Below are positions 11,521-23,515 of a stretch of DNA of 64,000 nucleotides, in pieces. Source of the stretch: Phaseolus vulgaris. Its lineage: Eukaryota; Streptophyta; Magnoliopsida; Fabales; Fabaceae. Both the position numbers and the translations under genes were made by a program. Location of the stretch: NCBI RefSeq assembly GCF_000499845.2, contig NC_023759.2:17712272-17776271 (forward strand). The letters run 5' to 3'. Every line of letters begins with the position of its first letter. Position 1 is the first letter of the stretch. Under the pieces are notes generated by a model. The model made no database searches. It had not been told where the DNA came from and saw nothing but the letters and a program-made list of their open reading frames with translations.

Positions 11521-13037
11521 CATGCCAAATTGGAACTCGTATTTCCCATGGAAGAGTTTGTCGATCACTCTTTCTGGTGATCACGTAAATTTGGACTCCA
11601 ACCAAATTGCAACTATTGTGGTCAATTTCATCAAAGCAAACCCATTCATCCCTGTGAAAAGTTTAATTGCAGAAATTAGAAGTCGTTATGGTTATTCTGT
11701 AACGTATAAAAAACATGGATGACAAAACAAAAGGCGCTTGCCATGGAATTCAGGGACTAGGACGAATCCTATAGTCATCTTCCAAGATGGTTGCAGGTGG
11801 TTCAAGAAAGTGTTACTTGAATATGTAACTCGGCCTTTTGTTATAGACGGTGTTCAAGACAACTCGTGTTTCATCTTCGAACATGTATTTTGGGCTTTCA
11901 AGCATGCATTGATGGCTTCAATTACTCCAAGCCAATAGTCCAAGATGACGAAACATTCTTGACCGGAAAAGACCACGAGACTTTGTTAACTACTTTAAGA
12001 TGACAACTAATAGAGGAAAGACCATTTTATCAGCATTCAAATCTCCAAAAGTTGTTTGGAAAAAATATGATTTTCTATCAGTATATTGCATATACCACAT
12101 TGCATCTAACTTCAATAAAAAATTCAAGAATGTTGAGGTGAAGAGACAATTGATAAACATGGGTATTCTTAATTTAATTGACTTCTATTGATTATTCTTG
12201 TTGCAACACAGTGAATTGAAATCATTTCATTTTTCACATGCTCACAGGTTACGAAATGAAACAACCAACTCTTCAGGAAAAGTTGTCGGCTCTAAGATCA
12301 CAATTTCAACAAGCTTTTTCCTAAATAGATCAAATACCTTTGGAAAAATGGACACAAACATATGACGGAGGCAGCATGTATGACCACATGACAACAAATT
12401 TAACTGAGTTCATGAACTATGTATTAAAAGGGAGTACAATCGTTAGACAACTTTTGAAAGAACTAGATCTTGGTTTTTTGAACGAGGGACGAAGACGAAG
12501 TGCATGTTACAAACTGACCATCAATATTCAGAAGATATTACTACCTTGGTACAAAAAAATGAACAACAGTCTGCTATGTGTCATGTCCAAATGTACAATA
12601 GACAAAATTCACAGTTTAATGTTTAAGAGCTACCCACTCCCCAATTACGATACTTACCTATGTCATGCAAAGTAAGACTTAATGACTAGTGGTGTGATTG
12701 TGAGGAGTTTCAAGTTCTTCGGCTTCCCTATGCTCATGTCATCGTTGTTTTTTCGGCATGTCATTTACTACTAACAACATTCGTTGACCTTATCTAGAGT
12801 CTATAGTATATTTTGAAGGCTTACGAAGTTCAATTTTCATCAAACTCAAAATCAAGATTATTGGTCTACTTATATGAGACCGAATTTCATTCCAGACCCC
12901 CCACATGCATACCAACAACTTAATCATATATATAATGAAATGGATGAACGACTTCAAAATAAACCAAATAAATACTATTATTGTAGAAATGAAGGCCACA
13001 ATAAACCAATTGTTCATATCAACAATAGTAGAATGTA
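11521..13037 (+). pseudogene. MULE transposase remnant (MuDR family)
   Basis: The N-terminal part reads LDSNQIATIVVNFIKANPFI then SLIAEIRSRYGYSVTYKK with the WMTKQKAL phrase in the next frame, typical of the domain preceding the MULE catalytic core. Degraded core follows (GFNYSKPIVQ.DETFLTGK.HETLLTTL, 11890-12000), close to the family's CKPIVQVDGTFLTGKY pattern, which carries the first catalytic Asp. Further on are SMYDHMTTNLTEFMNYVLKG (about 12370-12430), a SWIM-zinc-finger-like stretch, and the family tail NQDYWSTYMRPNFIPDPPH then YYCRNEGHNKP. At least three frame changes and several stops are present. Confidence 0.78.
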
Positions 13038-13081
13038 GACTCTTGTACCATTTTTCTACTTTATATGAGAATTAAAATTTT

Positions 13082-13775
13082 CGGTTAACGTTTTAAGTTT
13101 TAGCGTTTCGATTAAATTTTCCAATTTGTTTTTAACGTTTCAGATTTAGAATTTTACCAACTTAATTTTTTATCATATAAATTAAATTTAGTTTGATCAT
13201 TTTTCTTAAAATAGTTTATTATATTCTTTTATATTATTAAAGTATTATATCATTAATTTTATTAAAAATTTAAAATAATTTTAATATCTTAAAAACCATA
13301 AAGTTATATTTAATTTTTTAATCATATATAAGAAAAAAATATTTTCTAAAAAACCCTATTCATTCAACCATCCTTTAATTATATATAATAATAAAATATA
13401 AAATCTATTCAGCCATTTTTTAATTATATATAATAAAACAATATTTTATAAAAAAATATTTTTCTTTAATTATGTTAAAAAAACATTTTTAAAGCGTACA
13501 CATATACGAATTCATTTCAAAATCGTAAATAATATATACGATTTTTCATTTTTTTTAATTCTTAAGATTCTAATTTTATTTTAATTAAAATTTTATTAGT
13601 TAAATAGGATTTTAAACGGATATACGAGTTCTTTTATATTTTAAAAACTCTTATAATTTATATATGATTTATCCATTTTTGAAAAAAAAAACTGCTTTTT
13701 CTAGAATTTTTGTTTTAAATTACACTACACATTGAAAAAAAAAACCATATTTACTCGTAAATATTATAAACTATA
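13082..13775 (-). repeat. Right terminal inverted repeat of the MULE
   Basis: Reverse complement of the left repeat with the same order of blocks, ending outward with TTAAATTACACTACACATTG (13717-13736) followed by an A run. Some internal indels separate the two arms. Confidence 0.8.
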
Positions 13776-13855
13776 TGGCAATCCATATTGAAATGAAAGA
13801 TAGTGTAGAAACTAAAGAAAACAACACTTGTGGACTATTTGGATTCGGGTGATTG

Positions 13856-14640
13856 CTATTGAAATGCAAAGAAAGTGAGAGAGTATTCTCTCCTTAAACC
13901 ACTCACAAACCTAACAATCTTTGACTCCTCACTATCATGCATATAAATTTTGGTCAAAGTAGTTTCTAAGTCTTTAAAATATTCATCTACATTCCTAGGT
14001 CCTTGTTGAAGTCGTTGGAGCTTCAAGAAGAGTTTCTTCCTATAATAAGGAGGAGAAAACCGCGCGCACATGCATTTCTTTAAATCATACCAAGACCACG
14101 ACTGACCTCTTGTTCAAACCAATGTCCATTACAGTTTGATGCCACCACTGCATGACATAATCTAAAAATTCCAGGGAATCTAACTTAACCTTTTGGTCCT
14201 CTTGGACCTCATACACATTGAAAATTTGTTCTACTTTAGCTTCCTATCCTAGATACACATTGAGATCACTTTCCCCACTAAAACTAGGCAATTTAATGAA
14301 AGGAAAAGAAGGTTTGGATGTTGGGTGTTGGTGGCGCCTCTCTTCAAATTGATGCATTCTCCATTCTTGGTCTTCTTCTTGGCTCCCATATCATGTGTAG
14401 CTTCTAGAGGCTCTCCTTTGGTCCCATCCCCTTCCTCTAGGTTGCCTGTCTTGAGCTGCTTCAAGTCTTTGTAACCTTTCCACTAATTGTCGCATCTCCT
14501 CCTCCTTTTGGGCAAATGTCCTCTTAGTTTCCGCAAGTTCTCCCAAAAGAAAAGCTTTTGGGGGAGATTGAGGTTTGGAAGATTCTCCTAAAGACAAATG
14601 AGCCATAATTTTGCACAAAAGAAAACAAACAATTAGTGAA
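13856..14640 (-). pseudogene. Ty3/gypsy gag fragment
   Basis: 14618-14391 encodes a basic, coiled-coil gag start (MAHLSLGESSKPQSPPK, then EEEMRQLVERLQRLEAAQ). After a gap, 14071-13856 encodes the retrotransposon gag core (YRKKLFLKLQRLQQGPRNVD, EYFKDLETTLTKI, then VRFVSGLRREY). The LQ.L.QG..SVDEYF pattern is that of chromovirus-type gag. The stretch between is frameshifted. No LTRs or pol were found next to it, so it is an isolated fragment. Confidence 0.72.
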
Positions 14641-17171
14641 AAAGATTAACAATCATCTCCTCACTTGTATCACTCGGTTGTGTAGATAGAAGGAAAAGTA
14701 ATGCACTCAAGAAATAATTTCTCTCTCAACCAAGGGTCTACACTTGGGTAACAAGCACTTCAAGTGAAAGATGACAAAGATCTTACACTTGCTTACCAAA
14801 GATTCTCACAACAAATTTAAAGAAAGTTTGAATGACAAGTAAGAAAAACTTAAAATCAAGAAAACTAAACCAAATTTGGAAATAAGAGAATGACAACTTT
14901 TAAGAAGACAAACAAGAAAAGCACTAAATAAAGACTCAAGGAAACTTACTTAAACTTTAATTATGAAGGTTTGAAAAAAATTTAGAAAATGTGAAAGCAA
15001 TAAGGATTAAATTCCACAAGTATGAACTCAATTTGTCATATACTTATAATCCTTTTTAATAATTTGCAAAATGAAAGTTGAAATGTGAATGCTTCTCAAA
15101 ACTCTTTTATCTTTGTTTTTATGGATTCAAAAGTTCCATATCCTTGATTTTGCATGCATATATTTTTTTTTTTGTCATTCCACTTTTCACTTTTCCGAAA
15201 AAGGTGTTAAGTTTGGATTCAAATCATATGAAAAATAAAGTTTATGACAATCATAAACATGGTCCGAAAATTTTACATAATTTATATTTTTTCGAAATTA
15301 GCTCGAACATAGTATCGAAAATAATATTTCAATTGCTGAAAATAATATTTTAATTAAAAAAAATTATAATTCACAAATAATCAATTAAATTAATTTTTTT
15401 AATAATTTTTAAATGCAAAGAAAAATGTGTAAAGTTATATTTTTATCAATTAAAAAAATACAATTTCAATCACACCCATCACATTATTCACAAATTTTCA
15501 TAAATTTTTCTTATACTTTCAACTCTATTTACCTTAATCCAAACATTCTAACTTTCTTTACAAATTATTTCAAATCCACTTCGACATTTCTATTCCCAAA
15601 TTTAAATAAAATATTAATTCCCAAATTCAAATAAAATATTAATTTGATATGATCCAATGTCACTCCCACACATTTATCAAAATTAAGTGTTTGATGCGGT
15701 TTTGGGATACTCAACTTGCTGCCAAGTTCTATTTGTTTATTTGGACTTTAATGAATGAGACTAAATCATTTACTTTTTACTTTTCACCTAGGAAGCTCAT
15801 TGCTGTTTTCATGTCTTTTCTTCAGACAAAGTCAGTCCTTTTGAAAGCAAATTCAGTGAAAAAAAGGTAATCAATGCATTGATTGCTTAACAAAAAAGAA
15901 AAGAAAAGAAAAAGAAAGAACTCCTTTATTAATTGAAGGCTTTAATTAAATGTCTTTTTACCCTTTCAGTGACTGCATTATATAAACTGGAACACTTGAC
16001 CACAATAGCTACTCTCATGAAGGAAATTTGAATGGAAAAGTTTTTCTTTTCAGATGAAGCACCAAAACAAAATTCCTCTTGTTCACACTTCAAATCCGAA
16101 AGCCTCATAAGGGTGGAAGCATCAATGTCCTTCTCAGTAGGCAGTACCCACACACCACATCCATTTTTCTTCTCATTGGTTCAATTTATGACATTAGAAG
16201 ACGAAGATAAACAGAAATAATATTTTTTTAGTAATCATTCATTGATAACTCAGATTTTTCTATAATTCCATTACAATTTTCAATATTATTATTTTAATTT
16301 TTTATATCATTTAATTCTAAATTTACCCTTTATTATATATATATTTATTTTTAAACACATTATTACATAAAAAATTATATACAACTCCATATATGTCAAA
16401 ATATCATATTCATAAAAAATAACATTTTTTTTAAACAATGAAAATATATAAAACAATAAAAATAAAAAGAGTGAAAAGTTCTGCGAAGAAAAATCATTTT
16501 TAATAATTTAAGCTACTTTATTAAATAAAATGCAACAAATATTACATTATATTTTAAAATAATAATTAAATTGATAATAAAATAAAAATATTAAATTAAT
16601 TAATAAAATAAAATAAATTTAATATTTCATTAATATATATTTAATGTTAAATAAAAAATAAAAATATTAAATTAATAAATAAAATAAAAATATTAAATTA
16701 ATAAATAAAATAAAAATAATTAAATTTGAATGATTTATTTTAATATATTTTTATTTTAAAATATTACTTTTTTATTTATTAATATTTTATAATAATTTTT
16801 TGTTTTAATGTAAAACTTATTTTAACTTTAATTTATATTTTACAAATTTATTAAATATATTATATGTTTATTATATATGTTTATACTTATTATATTAAAT
16901 ATATTATATTTTATATTAATATTTCATTAATATTTATATTTATATTGTAATAAAAAATAATTAATTATATAATAATATAAATAACTATTATGAAATAAAA
17001 AAATAATAATATAAAAAATAAAATGAAAATATTAATAATATATTTATAAAATAACAATAATAAAATAAGTAAAATAATTATAAATAATAAAAAATATTTT
17101 ATTTTGTCACATCACTCGTAAACTTTTATAATTTTTTTTCATTTTTTACTTTATTCACCTTAATTATATAA
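14641..17171. other. Very AT-rich spacer; no gene seen
   Basis: Short open frames here lack recognisable content. 16220-17100 is almost pure A/T with repeated AATAAAATAAAAATATTAAA phrases. One block (15466-15620) belongs to a dispersed repeat, listed separately. Confidence 0.5.
15466..15620 (-). repeat. Dispersed repeat, copy related to 30190-30400
   Basis: Its reverse complement contains TTTGTAAAGAAAGTTAGAAT, TGTTTGGATTAAGG and GTATAAGAAAAATTT, which line up with TTTGAAAAGAAAGTTGATGA, TGTTTGGATTGGGG and GTAAGAGAAAAATTG near 30280-30350. Probably a small non-autonomous DNA transposon, but ends are not defined. Confidence 0.4.
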
Positions 17172-17399
17172 AAAAAGAAAATCACTCTCGAAGAACATGC
17201 CAAAGAGAAGGAGGGTGAGACCCTTTTTGGGCATATTTGTATCCCTAGAGGCTACTGCATCCTAGGCAAAGAGAATGGGCTACCCTCTGACTTCCACGCT
17301 GCCAAACTGATCTCATCACAGACTTGTGAGCACACCACTGATATGTATCAGAAATCAGTCTTGAATTCATTCAAACCCATTTTTATTTACCCCTGTCAC
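17172..17399 (+). other. Protein-like open stretch without a start codon (possible gene fragment)
   Basis: A 76-codon stretch between stops, with no initiating ATG, reads KITLEEHAKEKEGETLFGHI, then CIPRGYCILGKENGLPSDFH, then AAKLISSQTCEHT. It is clearly less AT-rich than the sequence around it and its composition looks like real protein. I do not recognise it. It lies about 470 bases upstream of the lipase start and could be an exon remnant or a captured fragment. Confidence 0.3.
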
Positions 17400-17784
17400 T
17401 AGTGGACCCCAATGTCAAATAGCTGTTCCAACTTCACTACCTTTTACATTCTTTACTTATCTTTTTCAGAGTATATAAATAACACATTTTATATATACTT
17501 TTTCAAAGTAAATAGAAAGGATTCTGAGTTTTACACACATCAATTTGTGAACTTCATTTAAGTTTTATGGACACATGCTTCAGTTTTGATTTTCCCTCAG
17601 AAATTCTTGGTATCCTGGGCAGGCCTAAGGTCCTGCCCAACATAACCCTTCAGTCTAATATTATTATTTTGGGCAGTGAGGCAGATAAAGAGAGGAATCA
17701 AACAAAACCGTTTTCCCATCTTTTGGTGTTCCCTTTTTTTCAGTTTCATAGAGTCACTTTCTTCACCTATCTTGTCCCACACCC

Positions 17785-17792
17785 TATATAAA
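17785..17792 (+). promoter_or_regulatory. TATA box of the lipase gene
   Basis: TATATAAA lies 76 bases before the lipase ATG, which leaves room for a start site near 17815-17825 and a short C/A-rich leader. Confidence 0.7.
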
Positions 17793-17867
17793 CATTCAGT
17801 TTCATTCAGTCTCATACATATCAACACCACAATCCCAACCCTTTAATAGATACACCATCTCACAGAC

Positions 17868-20800
17868 ATGGCTCTTCAAGGTTCAATGTCTTTTGCTGCT
17901 TTCACTCTTTTCTTGGTCCTCACAACAGTCTCTCATGGCAGAAATATCAACCCTCCCGTGTATGGTATATGTTCCTCTTCTGTCATTCTGCATGGATACA
18001 AGTGCCAAGAACACGAGGTAATACACTCTAAACAAATGCTTTGCAGTGGTGTTTGGAGATATATATGATCAAAATAAATGAAGTTCAGACTTAAAATAGT
18101 GAGACATTTTTGCAGGTTACAACCAATGATGGATATATTCTGAGTGTGCAAAGGATCCCAGAAGGTCGTGCTAATGGCAGTGGTAGCAGAACCAGGAAAC
18201 AACCAGTGATCATACAACACGGAGTTCTAGTGGTAAGTGGGAAACTCTATATTATATATGCATCTACCCAGTTCCTACTTTCAAATTCAATTACCCTTTT
18301 CTTGCACCTTTCTATGGAATCTAAACACACTAATAAGCTCTTCAGCTTTTTAAACTGTTAAGTAAAATTAAACTTTTTAAATTCTTCATTGTTCGATACT
18401 TGATTATGTCTATACCATTCTCTTAATGAAAAAGTTTAATTATGTAATCTCCTACATTATGTATATCTACCCATCAAACACCTTTGAAGCAGTGCGTCAT
18501 AATTTTTTTTACGTGTTTTGTTATAGTATTTAGGATAAACGGTTTATAACAATGCTGAGATAGCTTCAAAAAATAATTTTTGAAAGGTTATATAACAGAT
18601 ACATCTATTTTAATGATCTTATGTTCATTAAATTTTCTATACATTATTTTTAATTATATATATCTCGGATATTTTTTTTTCTCTTTTTTTCTTTCTTCTC
18701 TTTCCACCTAAACTTAGTGCAGCATGAATTAGAAGGGCAAAATTATATGTTTAGATTTTTTTTTAAATCTAATATTTTTTGCATCTCTTTTATAATAATT
18801 TTTTAAACTTTTTTTCTTCTCACGCAACATTTTATTCTCTTTTTATTCCTTTTTGCCCTGCATTCATTAATTTCACACCGTTTGCCATTCTTGAAACAAA
18901 CGTTACCACAGGTTTATGATAAGGTGGCGAAAGTTCGGCGTCTGTCAAAATAAATTACGTGATGCTCATATGTCTCGTTGCTTAACGCATTACTATAAGT
19001 TACACTTTCTTTAGTGACGTTACAATTAAGCAATAAAAAGGTGCAATCATCACAATAGATTATTTTAAAATAAGTTTTTTTTTTCAATCCATCTCTTCTA
19101 TAAGTCTTATCTTAGTTAAGATAAAACATTTATTAATCATCTTTATAAATGTTAAACTCTTTTGTAAAAAAAAAGCAATTTTATTACTTTACTCTTTAGT
19201 TAAAGCATGCATTCATTTGATTAAATGAGGGTCAACAAGCGTTGACCATTGTCAATGAGTGTGATCCAGCTGTTGAATTCCGCGTCATATGAATTTGATT
19301 TCCTTTAGACATGTTTCAAAGTAAAAAAATCATGATTTGTTTTTTTCTTTTTTCTTTTGTTACTTTTCTTTGTATACTCCCACAATCATCGGGGCTTCGA
19401 ATTAACGACAAAGTGTATGAAAGCATCAATATCCTATGTGGTTTTTTTCTTCATTTTCATAATTTTCAGAAACCCAATCCTGAAATGATCCTTTTCATAT
19501 TAGGAAATATATATATAAAAAGAGACACAGTGCAAGTGTCGGCCATGTTACCCATGATAAGTGTCAATATTGTTCTAATAAAACAAAATGTATTAAAAAG
19601 ATTTTTGAATAGTCTCATATTTCCTTGATCAAGCACTAACAAAGCATGCTTGTAAAATTGAAAAAGCTATATTCACATTCTCAACCCTTAAGCAATGATA
19701 GAAACCCCACTCATGTCATGCGTACAAATTAAGGTTATTATGTATCTCTGTCACATGGATTATCAAGGTTGCCTTCTTCCCAACCAAGATAGCATGGAAC
19801 ATGACCCCCACTAAATGGAAGTGCACTTTAAAATTTTGAAGATCTTGTTCTTCGTATTATAATTTACTTTAATTTTTACTACACTTGTGTTTAATTTCTA
19901 TCATAATTATACTCATTAATTAACAAAAAAAATAAATACTTCACTGTCCAAATTTTGTACGAAAGTGGGATAATTTTTCCACTTTTTTTAATAAAATTAG
20001 ATTATTTAAAAAAAAACACACAAATATAAAAAAGTTGTGTTAACGTAACACTTTGAAATGGAAAAAAATGGTATCACTTTGATGCAACTTTTCACATATT
20101 CATAATTTTTTTAAAACAATCCTATTTTAATTAAAAAAGAAAATTACCACACTTTCATAAAAAAATTTACTATCCTCCCCAATGTTTAAATACAAAGTTA
20201 ATAATAAAAGCTAAATAATAAAAGTGAGTGCTTGAAAGAATGTGGTTTAAAAAGTGAAATTATAGGTTTAAAATAAAAAATTATAGATAAAGTTATGAAA
20301 GCAAATAGAAAAAAAAAAGTGTCGACCAAATCTTATATAGTCTCTACATATAGTTATATACTTATTTATTGATTGATTAAAATAATACAATAATTACAAT
20401 TTGCTATTATTATAGTAGATAATTTTGTTTCTTAAACCTGTGGTAAGAACTTTAATCTGTAGTTTTTAGGGAGAAAAAAATGTCTAGTAGGAGAAAATTA
20501 AAACTTGTTACAATACTTTTACAATACCATGGATGCAGGATGGTATGACATGGCTTCTGAACCCTCCAGAGCAAGACCTACCTTTGATTTTAGCTGATAA
20601 TGGCTTTGACGTTTGGATTGCTAACAGCAGAGGAACCAGATTTAGCCGCCGACACATCTCATTGGACCCCTCTAGCCCGGTTGGTCTTTTTTTTTGTTTT
20701 TCTCCTGCTTTCAGGTTATCTTCTCTTCTGTTTTTCCTTTAATATGCTAAATTAACTCTTCTATATCAATCACCCAGGCCTTTTGGAATTGGTCTTGGGA

Positions 20801-22370
20801 TGAACTTGTCTCCTATGATCTACCAGCCATCTTTAATTATGTATTCACCCAAACGCAGCAGAAGATCAATTACGTTGGCCATTCCTTGGTATTGCATTTG
20901 GAACTTATTAATAGCTTCAACTTTTCTTACAATCTTAATATAAATTATCATATATGTTATGTTCTCATGATTTCTAATTCATATTCATAATGTTAAACTC
21001 TTTATATTAACAATGTTTGATTAGAAAGTTGTTAGTTAAAGATAAAGAGTAGAATTTAGTTCTGAAAGTGATAGGCCATGTTTGGCAGGGAACTTTGACA
21101 GCTTTAGCATCCTTTTCCGAAGGGAAATTGGTTAACCAGCTGAAATCAGCAGCCTTGTTGAGCCCTATAGCGTATTTAAGCCACATGAACACAGCACTTG
21201 GTGTTATTGCAGCTAAGTCCTTCGTTGGTGAGGTACGTGGCACCTCTTGTTACTGTGAAATCATGTTCATACACACATAAATGAAGACACATTTGTTGAT
21301 TCTGGGAAATGATTTTTGTTTTGCCAAACAGGTCACTACCCTCTTCGGTCTGGCAGAATTCAATCCAAAAGGGTAATGAAGTTGTCTCCTTATATGTACT
21401 TTTAAACCATAACCATGATTCTTACCAACTCCATGCATTGTATAGGTTACCTGTTGATGCCTTCCTCAAGTCTCTCTGCGCTTACCCTGGGATAGACTGC
21501 TATGACTTGATCACTGAACTAACTGGTCTATGTCTTTGCCTAAACTCCTTCACTACTTGTTAACCATTTGATTTTTAATTAAGCATCATATATTATTGGA
21601 CACATTTTTCTTAGAAGTAAATCAAGGTTTAATATTATTGTTAATACCACTAAATATGGTGAATGTTAGTTTTAAAGAATTGATAATAGTGATCATCTAA
21701 AAAAACTAAAGAGAATCAAAATCCCAAATAATTTAAAGAATTAAAACTGAAAATCTCCATATTTCCACTGAAAACTTGGTTAAACCATAAATTAAACTGT
21801 AATGTTTTCTGACTATATCTGTGATCGGATTGTGATGTCCTATTTAGGTAAAAATTGCTGCCTCAATTCTTCTACTGTTGATATATTCTTGAGGAATGAA
21901 CCTCAGTCAACATCAACAAAGAATATGGTGCACTTGGCTCAGAGTAAGATTTTCCCATCTACCAACATAACTCGTTTCTGGTGTTCTGAATTCAATTGCT
22001 TTTATACTGATCAAGGAAGCTTATATTACAATGTTTTGCAGCTGTAAGACGTGGGGTGTTGACAAAATTTAATTATGTGAGACCAGATTATAATATTATG
22101 CATTACGGAGACGTATTCCCTCCTATCTACAACCTTTCCAATATCCCTCATGACCTTCCTCTCTTCATTAGCTATGGTGGCAGAGATGCACTTTCAGATG
22201 CTCGAGATGTTCAGAATTTACTTGATAACCTCAAGTTCCATGATGTGGACAAGCTCAGTGTCCAGTTCATCAAGGAATATGCTCACGCTGACTACGTGAT
22301 GGGGTTCAATGCCAAGGACTTTGTATACAATGCTGTTATTTCATTTTTCAATCATCAAGTTAACACTTGA
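17868..22370 (+). CDS. Triacylglycerol lipase 2-like acidic lipase, nine exons
   Basis: Exons: 17868-18017, 18116-18232, 20539-20679, 20778-20888, 21089-21232, 21332-21372, 21446-21525, 21848-21943, 22042-22370. All introns are GT/AG and phases join to one 402-aa frame ending TGA. Residues 1-24 form a signal peptide (AAFTLFLVLTTVSHG), so the protein is probably secreted or vacuolar. CQEHEVTTNDGYILSVQRIP is the family's N-terminal lipase signature. The nucleophile elbow GHSLG spans the exon 4/5 junction. The acid is in YGGRDALSDARDV and the histidine in YAHADYVMG. Family role: hydrolysis of acyl esters (alpha/beta hydrolase fold, like animal gastric lipase). Plant relatives are about 400-420 aa, so length is normal. 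Intron 2 is long (2.3 kb) and very AT-rich. Appears intact. Confidence 0.93.
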
Positions 22371-23100
22371 TGCCAAGCAAACTACGTCATAGAAAGAACC
22401 ACGTGGCTTCATACGCTAGTGATCACTGAGATCAATCAAAAGTTATCTAGTGAAGATTAAGTAATGACCAATTACAAAAGTAATGAAGTATCACTACACC
22501 AGTGATTTGCTTTGGTGTTTCAATGGCTGTGTATCTATTGTAATGCAGAAGAAATTGGCTATTGGCCTCAACTATGTAACATGGAAACACGTGGATGAGA
22601 TTTATCAAAAGAACTATAAACTAAGCTAGATGCATATGTGTATGTATGCAAATTACTCGCCGCTATTTACATTCTTAGTAAGAAGGTTCCAAATATATAC
22701 ATATCCCAATGGATGGTTGAAAGCTCACATCACTAAAAACATTTCGTAATTGAAGCTCATTTGAAAATCTAGTGTGCCAAATATCAGTTTATCATTATGA
22801 GCTACATATTCATATTTACTAAGATTTTCTCTGGGACAGTCATTTGCTTATATGCCTTCAAGATAAGGACCCTTTGGAGACCCATGAATCACTTTTCTGT
22901 TTAATATCTATATTCAAACGCCTACTACTGATTATGACCACTTGTTGTGAAATGAAAATTTTAACAAGTACCCATATGTATTTTTCCTTTTAATTTTCCA
23001 ACTGGTTTTTTCCTACTCTATGCAGAGGTATAGAAGCTTCTCTGAGTTTTAGAAACTTAAGTTAATAATGAGTAAGATAAATTCAGAATAATGATATTAA
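22371..23100. other. 3' flank of the lipase gene; nothing else seen
   Basis: Includes the lipase 3' UTR and ordinary AT-rich sequence up to the copia LTR at 23101. Confidence 0.5.
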
Positions 23101-23408
23101 TGTTGGGAAAAACGGGTAATTTCTCCACTAAAACAGAACACTAACAGAGCTATCCGACAAATAATATTAAATAAACAGAGCGAAATAATAAAAGAGATAA
23201 AAAGGAAAAAACACACCAAAAAATTGTTAACGGAGTTCGGCCAATTTAGCCTAATCTCCGAGAAACAACCCGTTTTTATTATGAGAGAAGATATTACAAC
23301 TTGGGATATTTAACAGTGAAGGAGGATATGTTAATTTATAACCCTCAAACCTCCTTCCCAAACAATGAACCCACCGATGTGGGACTTGGAATTAAGCCAA
23401 AATCAACA
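23101..23408 (-). repeat. 3' LTR of the copia element
   Basis: 308 bp, bounded by TGTTGGGAAA and AATCAACA. Nearly all phrases recur in 27752-28070 (ACAGAACACTAACAGAGCTA, ATTGTTAACGGAGTT, CCACCGATGTGGGACTTG). Confidence 0.93.
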
Positions 23409-23515
23409 AATCTCCACTTTGGATTAATTTCAAGTCCCACCTAATACAAATCTTCTCAAAACATAACAAAAACAAACTTTGCAGTGCTTCAAATTTGCGC
23501 CTTTGGGCACCAACT

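Larger units (their letters stand above)
8240..13775 (+). mobile_element. Mutator-like element (MULE) with long inverted repeats and a PMD gene
   Basis: Two AT-rich blocks of about 0.7 kb at either end are reverse complements. Between them lie a decayed MULE transposase (plus, 11521-13037) and a decayed plant-mobile-domain gene (minus, about 9190-11060), transcribed away from a shared central region. Long terminal inverted repeats, MULE transposase and a PMD passenger together argue for one element about 5.5 kb long. The outer ends are not fixed to the base and I could not identify a 9-bp target duplication. Stops and frameshifts in both genes show it is no longer autonomous. Confidence 0.75.
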
